From contig JAJKFL010000004.1 in assembly GCA_021186555.1 (NCBI GenBank), positions 25,758,406 to 25,822,405 on the forward strand: a stretch of 64,000 nucleotides of DNA. Direction: 5' to 3'. Every line of letters starts with the position of its first letter. Within the stretch, counting starts at the first letter, position 1. The position numbers and the translations under genes were made by a program. Shown here in pieces: positions 1 through 12,600 of the stretch. The DNA comes from Reticulitermes speratus. Taxonomy: Eukaryota > Arthropoda > Insecta > Blattodea > Rhinotermitidae. Below the pieces are notes generated by a model. That model ran no database searches. It worked only from the letters and a program-made list of their open reading frames with translations, and was not told the origin of the DNA.

Positions 1-194
1 ACACAGGTTCATCACCACATACTTCAGGCGAATGGAGGCAACAACAAATGAGATGATGTAGTTTACCATTTTATTATGTGGTAATTTTATGTCAGACACT
101 GATAACTATCTATGCACACAGCCCACTTTATTCTCTACCACCAGTGCAGTATCATCACATGGTCTGCAGTTACAGTTTGTCCAAATAAGGTTAA

Positions 195-356
195 CCCTTT
201 GGCACTGGAATTAAGTGCCCAGTGGACTCTGCAAAAGACCTGCAATTTAAATGGCCACCATTACTTTGCACATTTTTGGCAATGACCACAGTTGATGTTT
301 GGTTTCCTCAGCATCACACTGCATGTGGACCATTGTTGACTTCTGGCACTAAAGGG
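195..356. mobile_element. piggyBac-like MITE
   Basis: TTAA at 191-194, inverted ends CCCTTTGGCACTGG and CCCTTTAGTGCCAG, right flank TTAG. Non-coding, in an ALG9 intron. Confidence 0.5.
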
Positions 357-623
357 TTAGAATGACACCCTTCCTCAGTGCTCAGGCAGCAGTCAGAGAA
401 GTTTTGTGCAAGAATAAATTACACTACAGCTACTCTACCCCAAATCAAGGCGGAAGATATGAAATCACTGCTTGAGTAATTATTCCAACCATGCACACAT
501 TCAATAAACCATTACTGTGTTAGTATTTGGCCTCCATATTTCTTATTTTTAGCATTTCTTCCACTAAGTAGGTGTATAATTCAGTAATACACACGTGTTA
601 CATGCAGTGATTAAGTGACTCAC

Positions 624-3600
624 CGATCATCAGGCAGAAAGAAACTTGAGGGGAAACGGTGCCATTCCTTGCCAGTACATACATTGATGGTCTGTTCCGA
701 TGGCAATTCCTTCTCTGTACTTAAATTGTTCAGCTCCATAAATAGATCCAAGGGCGCATGATAGCCTGCAATAAATGTATATGGAATGACATCAAAATAC
801 TGCTGTATCTAAGCAAAATTAAGTTCACTTACACAGTTCATAAATTTACCAAAATACAAGTAATATCTGGAACTAGGATAGCATAGTTGGTACAGCAACT
901 AGGCTATGGACTGGATGATCTGCAGCTCGAATCCCTACAGAGGGCAAGATGTCTTCTCTTCTCCAAAAAATACAAACTGGCTCTGGGGCCCAACCAGCCT
1001 CCTATTCCATGGGTACTGGGGGCTCTTTCCTGTGGGCAAAGTGGCTGGGGCATGAAGCTGACCACTCTCCATCTAATGCCGAGGTTAAGACTGAGTGGAG
1101 CTACCCTTATTCCCCCTGTATGCCTTCAAGGTGTGGACAGGGATAACCTTACCTTCACCTTTTACACTTACAATATCTATGGACCAAGCAAGTTAACACA
1201 AGCACTAATGATTCTGATGTGTATTCTGGAGATACCTGGTTGAAATCTTGGCACCGACTATCTGGACCAAGATTTTCATGGTTTTCCTCAGTCCATCCAG
1301 ACAAATGCTGGGTCAGTAGCTTAAATCACGCTACAACTGCTTCCTTCCACATACTTTCAAAGTCATCATTCACAATCATCTAGTAGTCTGACACTATGTA
1401 GACTGACTGACAGCATTGTTAAAATGCAAACAATACAAATAATGCCTATAAACCCAAGCATTTGGATGATATATGCCATAGCAGATGGACAAATATGTGG
1501 TTAGATAAATTACGGATCATCATACATGGACACTTTAAACTGGGAAAATAAAAAAGGAAGCCTTTAAAAATGAAGCTGTACAGTTGGGAGGACTGACAAT
1601 AAATCTTTAAAGAGGTACATATCTACATACATGCTCGAGTGGACAGACCTGTTTCTTCTTTTCTTCTCACTCTTGGAAGGGTAGGCTTAAATCAGTAATC
1701 CTTTTCTGGACCCATGATACCAAGCTCCTATTTCAGCCATATTTTAAAGGAACACAGAGCTAAGTACATATTATTGTAGTCAAGTCTGTTCATTTCTTCC
1801 CACCTTTATCTTCTGTATCAAGGAGTATGTCCGTAATAGTAAGTCCCATCTGGCCTTCATTTTCTTTGGCAACCAGAGTCTCTTTTCCCACATGTTTAAA
1901 GCTCACTGCTTGTCTAGCTGTGCTCCTATATAGCTGGCATTTCATATGATATTGACATTAGTTCTATTTTACACTTTTTTAAACAAAATAAGCTTCATTC
2001 TTTCCTGATGTCTTTATTAACTTGTGCCCAGTAACAGATCCAAGATGTATCAACAGATGACATGTCCTTAAGAGTGCAAAGTTTCGCAACCAGTTTAACA
2101 TACTTCAAAGTGAAGAATTTATAACTTTTTATCTATGTCATGGGATCCCAAGTCACAGTAGTGTTACAATGATTAAAACATCACCACTGTTTAAACTTAT
2201 TTTTTATGCAGCAGTATTTAGTCACTTAAGATGAGCTCTTTTACAACATGGACCCTTCTAAAGAATAAAATTTGTTTTATAACATAATTATGTGATCTTT
2301 GGCACTACATGTAACCAGTGAATTTAAAGTTATTTTATAGGTTTCTTCCAATTCCATGTCCCACCCTAATATTAATAAAATAGTCACATAATTTATTCTA
2401 AGAGAATTCACAAAATACATTTTACATACAGATTAAAATATTTATATCCATTCACCAACATTTTTCCACTACTGTAATGCACTTAACCACTAAAACTAAT
2501 GCTGTAACATAAAAGCACTGTCATATTTGCAAGGATGTCCTTTACATTAAAATTTCAAACAGAAGATAAGCAAAAGGTAATGCAAAATTACAACCAAGAA
2601 ACAATCTGACAACAAGTCCACATATTTTCAGTTTCTAATGTCATAATGCTTTCACTGACATCTTACATTAAAAACAGATGATAAATGCAACTTCAGGGTT
2701 GTCTGAATAAGAAACACAAGAAGAAAAAATATTTTCCTCCTTTACAAGTACAAGAACAATGCTGAAAAGTATGTGTTACATAACACCTATGAACACATCA
2801 TAAAACTGTATTATAATTTCACTGACATTTTGCATACAACATCTAGCATCACATTAAATTATTGTGATGCTTATTCCAGTAACACTATCCATTATACACT
2901 ATCCAGTCACTGGCTTTACACTTTACACACTAGGTCTGTATGGGTTGTGGGTGACCGGCACAAGAAACACTTGTCAGCCTTGTGATGTTGCTGTGTACTG
3001 TCACCTGAACGCAAAGCATCGAATTTGATGAATGCATCATATCCATATGCAATCATGGCAAAGTAGGCAAAAACTGAAGATATAAGGAAAGGATCATCTA
3101 TTCTTCCAATATCAGCTGCTACTGAAGCAACAGTAGCACAAGCGATGGTCCATAAAAAACAATAAACAAACTCAACCTTCAGCCACGGAATTCTAGTGCA
3201 TGTCATACAAGCACAAAAAACGTAGAACCCAAACAATAATCCAGTAATGAACAAACCTCCAACAGAAACCACCAGAAATGATATACCATGTGGTAATGTG
3301 ACAATACTGGACAATGAAATGGTAATTGTGCTCATAAGATTCAGCAGAATTTGAACCACTTTCACAATCCCTGGCACAGTGTAAAGATAAACCGTATCAA
3401 AATGGTGATTATTTTGGCTAATCATGCTCAGTGATGACACCGTGCAGGTCCGTTATTGTTCAAGATTATTACTTGAAATGCCTACAGCTCTTACACTGCA
3501 CTTGTCTTGAAATATTTAACTGCAAAGATGGAAGGCAAAAGACGTGAACACATTCTACCCACAAACCAACAGGAAATGACATACTTTTCAGCACTTCCTG

Positions 3601-6600
3601 GAAGAATTAACTTCCTGTGGCAGGCCTATATCATGCATATCTAAAGTAATGCGATTATTCTAATTATACTGTCGTTAACATGTACTTATCAAACACTCAA
3701 TAAATTAGTAAAGTGAACCAATCTACAAATATTTGTCATCATACCACTCCCAAAACAAAAGATTGAACAGAAAACTTAATGTATACTGGATGGCAGAAAT
3801 TGGATGAAACGCATATTAAAGGAAGTACTGAAAGATAAAATGCAACAGAAAATGAAACCAGGCATTCTCCATATCATGAACTTTCCTAAGTAGAAGTTTC
3901 TAAATACAAGGACTCCATCTCTGAATGATCATGTAGGATAATGCATCTTACATTCAGAGGTTTTGGCAAGCGTGGTTGACCAGAGACTCTTTTGTATTCT
4001 TGCATTGGTACCTTCTAAAAAACCATAAATGCTTCCAAGCACATTCCTCCTGCTTCATCATTCAGTCTCACAATACACAACCTCAAAGTTGATATAGCAT
4101 TGTTTAAGGCGAGTAATTAACCTGACTGAATGATGGTCCAAGTGAATCAACAAACTCGGTAATATATCTTCCTCAAACAGTTGGTGGTTATTAATGACAC
4201 TAACTCCATCAAGCAAAATCCTTCCTGAAAGGTTAAATTTCCTCAGCTAGTCAAGAAATTCACTGACTTTTAAGGAGTCTGAACCTTCACAACAGCCAGC
4301 TCTTGGTCCCTGTTCTCAGCCAGATGAATCCAGTCCACATTCTCAAGCCCTATTTCTTTCTTTAAGTTCCACTTTAATATTATCATCCAATCTATGCCTG
4401 GTTTTCCAAGATGGTATTTTTACTTCACACTTCCCTCATTCATTCTGTAGTCTGTCTTACGACAGGTCCGTAGCCTCTTCCAAAGCGAGTTCTCCACAGG
4501 GTGCGATCTAGTGCTTCCTCTTTCAATTTCCAGTATCTCTTCTTTTCCTTAAGGTCATCCAGTAGCTGCTTACGTCTTCTCCCTCGTCGTCCCGTCATTT
4601 CTATCCTTCCTTCTAACTTTCCTTCAATCACGTGTTTCAGAAGGCAGTTTCTACGCAAGATGTGACCAATCCAGTTAGCCTTTCTTCTTTTTATTGTATG
4701 TAGGATATTCCTCTCCTCCTTGACTCTGTGTAATACTTCTTCATTTCTCACACGATCGGTCCAACTGATCTTCTCCATTCTTCTCCAGCACCACATTTCA
4801 AAACTTTCCAGATACTTCTGATCTGCTTTCCGAAGTGTCCACGTTTCAGCACCATACAAAGCTATGCTCCAAACGTAGCACTTTACTAGTTTCTTCCTTA
4901 AATTTAATTCCAGTTTGCTGGTGAAAAGATTTTTCTTCTTGTTGAATGCTGCTTTTGCCATGGCAATTCTCGATTTAATTTCACGTGTACACCTTGCATC
5001 ACTTGTTATCATGCTACCCAAATAATTGAAATATTCCACATTCTCCAATTGTTTTTGATCTATCATAATTTTCATTGGGGATGGTTGCCTTGAGATTTTC
5101 ATTACTTTAGTTTTTCCCACATTCATTTCCATTCCATAGCGTCTTCCAATTTCAATTAGTCTATCAATCATGCCCTGTAGCACCTTTTCTTCCCTAGCCA
5201 GTAGTACAAGGTCATCTGCATATTTCACAGTGCAAATTACTTGTCCTCCTATTTTGAAGTCTCCAAACCCTTCAAGAGCTTCCTTGGTAAGGTATTCGCT
5301 GTATAAGTTGAACAGAATCGGTGACAAGCAGCAACCTTGTCTAACTCCTCTTCCAATCTTCACACTTCTCGTCTCCCCTTGGTCCAGTCGTATTTTGACA
5401 CTCTGTTCCATGTACAATTTGCTGATCAATCTTCTTTCGCGCCAGTCTATCCCAATTCCTTTTAGGATTTGCATTAATTTGGTCCAGTTGACACGGTCAA
5501 ATGCCTTCTGCCAGTCTATGAAGCAAGCACACAATTCCTCATCTATGACCAACGTTCGTTCTGATATTATTCTCAGCATCCCAATTGCATCCCTAGTTCC
5601 TTTTCCTCTTCTAAATCCAAACTGATCTTCTCCAAGTGCATCTTCAATTTTCCTCTCAATCCTTCTTCTAAGTATCCTCGCTACTATCTTTGCTGCATGA
5701 GCGATGATGCTGATTGTGCGATGGTCGCTGCATTTTGTAGCTTTGGGCTTCTTCTTTAAGGCAATCATTGTAACTTCAATAAAATCTCTGGGCCATTCTC
5801 CAGTTACATACATGCTGTTGATCATCTGTGTCATTAGCCTTAGACCACCTTCTCCCAACAATTTGAGTACATCCCCAGGTACATCATCATCTCCTGTAGC
5901 CTTCTTATCCCTCATCTCCTTGATAGCTTTTTCCACTTCACTTTGCAAAATATGAGGGCCTTTCTCATCTTCATCTACTTCATCTTCAGGTTCGACGTCT
6001 AGATGTTCTGGTCGATTAGCTCGATCGTAGAGCTCTGTGATATAATTCTCCCAAATTTGCAGTACTCTTCTCTGATTTATTATTATATTGCCTTGAGAGT
6101 CTTCGATGCCAATGTTTTGAATCCCATGGTTTTCTTTCCAACCTAGTTCCTTTGTCTTCATGTACATTAAATCATAACGTCCTATTCTTTGAAATTCTAT
6201 GATCTCGTCACATATGCTCTCCAGATATTCCTTCTTGGCGTTGTCCGTGGCTCTTTTCAATTCATTCCTCAGTCTTCTGTAGTTCTTCCGTCCTTCTTCA
6301 TTGTTGACATTCTTCCATTTCCTTCGTTCATCCATTTTACTGATCATCTCCTGTGTAATCCATGGCTTTCTTGCTCTCCTCTCGACTTTTCCAACCAAAC
6401 CACTCATAGTATCTAACACACATTTCTTGATATTGTTCCACTGCACTTCCACATTCCCACTTTCACATTTGATTGCACCAAGCTTTTCTTCTAGTCTATC
6501 GTGTACTACCTGTCGTTGAGCATATAGCTTCTCCAAATCCCATCTTGGTTTTTTCTTGTGGAACCTCATGATCTTCTTCAATCTGGTGCAGATCTTTGCA

Positions 6601-9600
6601 ACCAGTCCCTGTTCTCAGCCAGATGAATCCAGTCCACATTCTCAAGCCCTATTTCTTTCTTTAAGTTCCACTTTAATATTATCATCCAATCTATGCCTGG
6701 TTTTCCAAGATGGTATTTTTACTTCACACTTCCCTACTATAAATTATTATGCATTTCTCACCTCTTCCATATAAGGCACATCCCCTTCACATCATGCTTC
6801 ATATTGATATTAATTATGTGTTAGTCTTATTAATGGATATAAATTGACTAATATTTTAACCTTAGAGAGTAAACTTGACAACACAGCAAAACCTGACGCC
6901 TCAAAACTTCACATAATGTCATGCTTGATGGCTGTACACCTGTCACCACACAAACAGTATGTCAAAATGCAGAACAAACTACAACCTATTCTAAAAATAC
7001 ATATTTTGTTCCCAGATTATAAAATTTGTATTGTAAACTGATTGATATCTGTATCATAGAAAATAAATTAATAAAATCATAATATGTAATCGTTTCATGG
7101 CACAATCTCAACAATATAAGTTATTACACACTAATGAAAAAAACATATCTTGAAGGTCTGGCACATCTTAGATTCAAGTAACTATGGTATTTATCTAAGA
7201 TTCACTTTAATGAACTATCTTATTATAACTAACAAAATGCACAATGTCAGTGTGTAATTTTATCATTAAAATATTACATCTCCAACATGTTTCGATCTTT
7301 CATAGATCATCATCAGCGAGACCATACATCAACAAGTATAAAGCATGAAATACAATAAAATTTCTAAAATTATACTAGTACACTGTAGTAAGTCTTAATA
7401 TCTTGAACAGCATACTGAAGTATAAAATGTGGAATGTAGATGATCCCATACAAAGTAGATGTAACCACACAGTGACATGGAACTCTGATTATTCTGTAAA
7501 TTAATATGTATGACCTCCCTGATGATGATCTACGAAAGATCAAAACATGTTGGAAATATAATATTTTAATGATAAAATTACACGCTGACACTTCACATTT
7601 AGTTGGTTATAATAAGACAGTTTATAAAGTAATGCACAGAATGAATAATAATAATAAATTAGTTTTAATATTATAACATGCCTACACCACCCTGATCATT
7701 GAAGTGGTCTCTTTGGAGTGGCTTTACAAACAAACTGTCACTTGCACATTCTGTTCCACCCCTTTTCAAAAACTTGAATCACACTGCATTACGCTATTCT
7801 TTAACTCTTATTAACATGGTTTCACAATTTCAAAAGAGATTTCCAAAGCAGCTGAAGGAGGAATGGAAGTTACCACTGCTAAATTGCTGGGCTTATGGCC
7901 TTCTGCAATGTCTTTGGTTGAAGATATATCAGACTGAAGAACAATTTAATAATCACATTTTTAATACAGTGTAAAAAAATAATTTTAACAAGAGAAGCTT
8001 CTCACCAACACACTGGACTGGGCTCATGAAGTCCAGGCACAAACGTTCCCAGAACAGCAGAGATTATGTAACAGCAAACTGAGTGGTACTGTTTAGCAAA
8101 TGGAAGCTCTGAACTGCTGAGTCTCTATGAATAACATTGTTCTGTGACTCACACTCTCCTATAAAATGTACAAATCTTTTATAAAAACAGTGTGTGAACT
8201 TTCCCTGCTTTTCCTCAATATTTATATTATACACTTATGCATCATAAACCATCATCCTGTTGAGGTAGGATTAAACAAAGAACAATGGTCTCTGGAGCTC
8301 CATTGTAATAAGATTCTGCATGTGTCAGCAAGTAGTAGAAGTACCACATTTTTCGGCGTATACTCGTAAGACGTACTGGCGTATAGGACGCATTCCATTT
8401 TTTATGCAGATTTTTTGGAAAAAAAAATAATTTCAGTATAGTTTATCATGCATTTATTGAATAAAAAATACATTGATTTTTCAGGGAATTCGTACATAAC
8501 AAATAATCTAATTAGCAAAAATATTTTAAGTTACATTAAAGATATTAATTTTCATCCTCAAATCCAAAAAATCCTCATCTTCAGAGCTAGATACACTTCA
8601 AAGTTCTTCTGAATCAGGAACTGAGTCATCACTGTCTTCAAACAATAAATTATCCTCTGTACCGTCAAGGGAATTACTAATGCCACACTTCTTAAAAGAT
8701 TTAAAAACTATCTCAGTTTTCACTGCATCCCACAAATTCTTAACCCATTCACACACTTTTGAAATAGTAGGCTTCTGCCTTCTTCCTCCTGGCATCTCTT
8801 TAAAATCTTACGACTGCATCCAGCTGTTCCACTTCTCCTTCATGAATCCTTTAAATGGTTTATTAATTTATTAAAGGTGACAATTTTGTCCCATCAGCAC
8901 AGCATGATAAAACAACAGTATAATGTGTTTTCTGGTGACCACAGATTTTAACAATAATACTTTTTGCACTTGTGAAATCCAATGTCTTGTTTGAGGGTAC
9001 ATCAAAGGTCAGACGGACTTCATCCATATTTGCTATCTGTGAAAGCTCAAATTTTTCCTGTTTCCTAGCATTAATGATGACTCTGTGAAACTCAATAATT
9101 TCATCTTCGTATTCAGCTGGCATCTTTTGTGATATTTTTGTTTTAGCTCACATACATAAATTATTTCTCTTCATAAATCTAAAGCACCATGATGGTGAAC
9201 ACGTAAAGTCCATGATATTTCTGTCCGTTGCCAATAATCTTGCTCGATGTATAATCATTCTTGTAGATACTGTAATACCAGATCTTCTTTGATCTAATAT
9301 CCACGTTTTTAATTCTTCTTCTAAGTTCTGGCCAATTTGCAGTTCCTCTACGGAGATTGCGATTATTAGGATTTGCCTCTTTTAACTGCTGCTCTTGTTT
9401 TCTTCAAGTTCATATCATTTTTTCAGTTGGCAGCAGTCCAAATTGCCACTAAGCTGCCCTATTGCCATGTTCCTTCGTGTACACAATGATGGCACACTTG
9501 AATGCAATGGTATGGCAATGTCTGCATTTTGGGTGATTCATGGGTTAGTCTACTGCAAGACTGTGCAACTAGAAGAACTCTAACTGACATCACCAACACA

Positions 9601-12600
9601 TAAGCATGTGCTGAACATGCATGTCTGACGGTTTACACGAACGTACCAATGAACGTAAATGAATAGAGTAGACTTTGACAGATGAAAATTTCCCAGAATT
9701 TTGCGGCGTATAAGACACACCGGCATATAGGACGCACTCCATTTTTCAGACAAATTTTTAGGTGAAAAAAGTGCATCTTATATGCCGAAAAATACGGTAG
9801 TTTAAAATAGCAAGGTCTTCTGAGAGCTCAGAGTTCAGAACAATTGGAACTTTAGGTGCAAAAAAATTCTACGAATTCTCTCCAGACACTTTACTCAAAC
9901 ACTTCATTCCTGTTCAGGAGATAAATATTATGACAGTGTATATGAACCTGACCCAATGTCACTCTGGGGCACCTTCATAATATTTCACTCTCCACTGTGT
10001 ACGAAACCAAGACGCACACATTCCACACAATAAACAATGATGTCAAAGATGTTTCTTCCAATGTGTGACCATACAAACTTTGCATGTGATGTTACAACTA
10101 TTGTTTAAAACACTTTGCAAGTTTGCCTTCAATTATTTGTTATTTTCCTAAAAAAAGTCTTCAAAATATCTATCCTCACACAAATTTAAAGACTATACTA
10201 ATGTTTCTCCCACCTCACAACTTTACACACCTGCCAAACTGGTCTGTCAATGGTGAAGTTAAATAGAGTAGTTACCCGTAATAAATACTGCATTTTCTCA
10301 CCACTGTAGAGGCAATAAATAATAAATTTTCTCACCATTGTAGAGAGCAAGTATCCTTGCAACACTCAGCAGAGAAGAGATGAGAATTGCCACAACCATA
10401 ATGGGAGCAGTATGAGTCAGGTAATGAGTTCCTCTCTCCACATCTCGCACACAGAAACGGAACCACAGTTTCTGAATGGCATCCACCGTGATAGCACCAC
10501 ACAAGCAGATCAAAGGGTACACTGGGAACAGGAAACGTTCCTCCTATAAAGAGGATGAGGTTACAGTTTTAAGATTTCAATAATGTTTAATTTACATTTC
10601 ACAAGTAATAACAACATATATTTAAAAATGTCTACACAAAATTAGGTTTTAATTTTGAAACCCAATTACAAATGCAGCTCATCTTAAATTTACCAAGCAA
10701 TAACAATACAATCATAGAACTTACATGATGCTAAAAACATACCTTATGAGGCTGTGCAAAGAATACAATGCCCCAAAGGTACAGTGGCATGAGTGACAAC
10801 CAAAATGGCAAACAAGCAGAGTTACGTGGTTTTGAAGGCACCAGCCATGTCACAATAATCTGCAACACATGATCAGTATTACCCAATTTTTACAGTGAGA
10901 ATGATTCTTACATACACAAACACCAAGCCACTGTTAGCTGCTAATGAGTCCTTCATGCACTTACGTACCTACAAACAATGACCACATCACCATTCACCAA
11001 TGCCGTGGAGAAGCTAGTCATTGCTCACAAAGTCAGCAAATCTCACACCTTTCATGGTCTACAACTTGTCCTTAACCTTTATCATTGTTCAAGACCATAC
11101 ACTGGTCTCTAAAATGTACTGGCAAATAGCCTAGCATGTCATATACTGGTCTCTGTGTGTTTACTTGGTAGCACTTTAAATGCCACAAAAACACAAGTCC
11201 TTACAGTATACAATGGCATTTAAATCCATCTCCTAAAGTTAAACTGATTCTCACGAACTCACTTCACACACTCCATGTTCCATTAATATATGGTTAAATA
11301 TTGTTCTCCTGTCAAAGTGGTCTAAGCCCTTCTGATCTTCCATCCAAAGTCTGTGTGCATTTCCCACTTCTCCCATGCATGCTACATGCCCATGACATCT
11401 CATTCTACTTGACTCAATCACCCCATTAATATTTGGTGAAGACCAGACACGAAGAATTATGGAATTTTCTCCAGCTTTGTCACTTTCTTCTTGGCCCACA
11501 TCCTGTCTTCAACACACTCTTCCCAAACATCCGCTATGTCCTTCAATGCTTTGCAGGCATACAAAACAACAGACATAACTATACTTTTGTGTACTTTTGT
11601 TTTTACATTTTTTGATAGGAGATGGCAAGATAAAACATTTTGAACTGAATGGTAAAAAGCACTGCCAGATTCATTCATACCTAGTCCCTTCAAGAATGAA
11701 GTAATAACTGCTACCTGTCATTCCTATATATATGTACAGCCACATTTTCAAAGAATTTTGTGAATTATATTTCTATATATTATTTTATCCTGTACTCTAA
11801 CAATGAGACACAAACATGTAAGCCTACTGTGATTTTATGACCCCAATAATATTTTTTGCAGAGTACAAATTATGAACCTTCTCATTACACAGAACTCTGT
11901 ATCCTGTTGTTCCTTTCTCAGTCTTAGGTCCAAGGATTCTCCTCAACACCCTGTTCTCAGACACTTTTAATCTACGTTCTTCCCTTATGATGATGATCAA
12001 CATTCCACCCTCACATAAAATTACAGGAAAAATTATAATTCTGTACCCTTGAATATTTACGTTTTGAGATACTGAACATAAAGATGAAAGATTCTGAACT
12101 GCATGGTAAAGCAGTCAGAAAAAATAGTCTCATTTGAAAAAAAATCTAGAAAATACACTTTTTTGCAACACTCAGACCAACAAAATGCACAATATTGTTT
12201 CTTAGATATTTATATTAAAATATCACATAAAATATTTTTTACTTTCTTACACTTTAATAAAGGCAACAAATATTAAACACCATATTTAACCAAGTATATG
12301 AAGACCCACCCTTCCACAACCTTCAATTTGCAGGAAAATACTTATCAGAAAATGTTTAACTCTGTGCATGATTACAAGACAAATCCCACCACAATCTTCA
12401 GATAATGAATTAGGGAAAAAATCTGGTCTTATATTCAAGTAAATATTGCATAATGAGAATCCAGAAGAATAACAGAGACCAAAGAAGCTAATTCTCAACT
12501 CCAGAGTGAATACACATTAATTCAGACTGTTCACCAAATGCCAAACTAAAGATTATTTTCTTCCGAACTTGAATTGAAGGTACAGTAGAATTCCTTTAAT

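Noticed and set aside
887..1243. 118-codon ORF
   Set aside because: Frame through a SINE; the other copies have no common reading frame.
5170..6519. Several plus-strand ORFs of 70-150 codons
   Set aside because: They are antisense shadows of the LINE reverse transcriptase frame.
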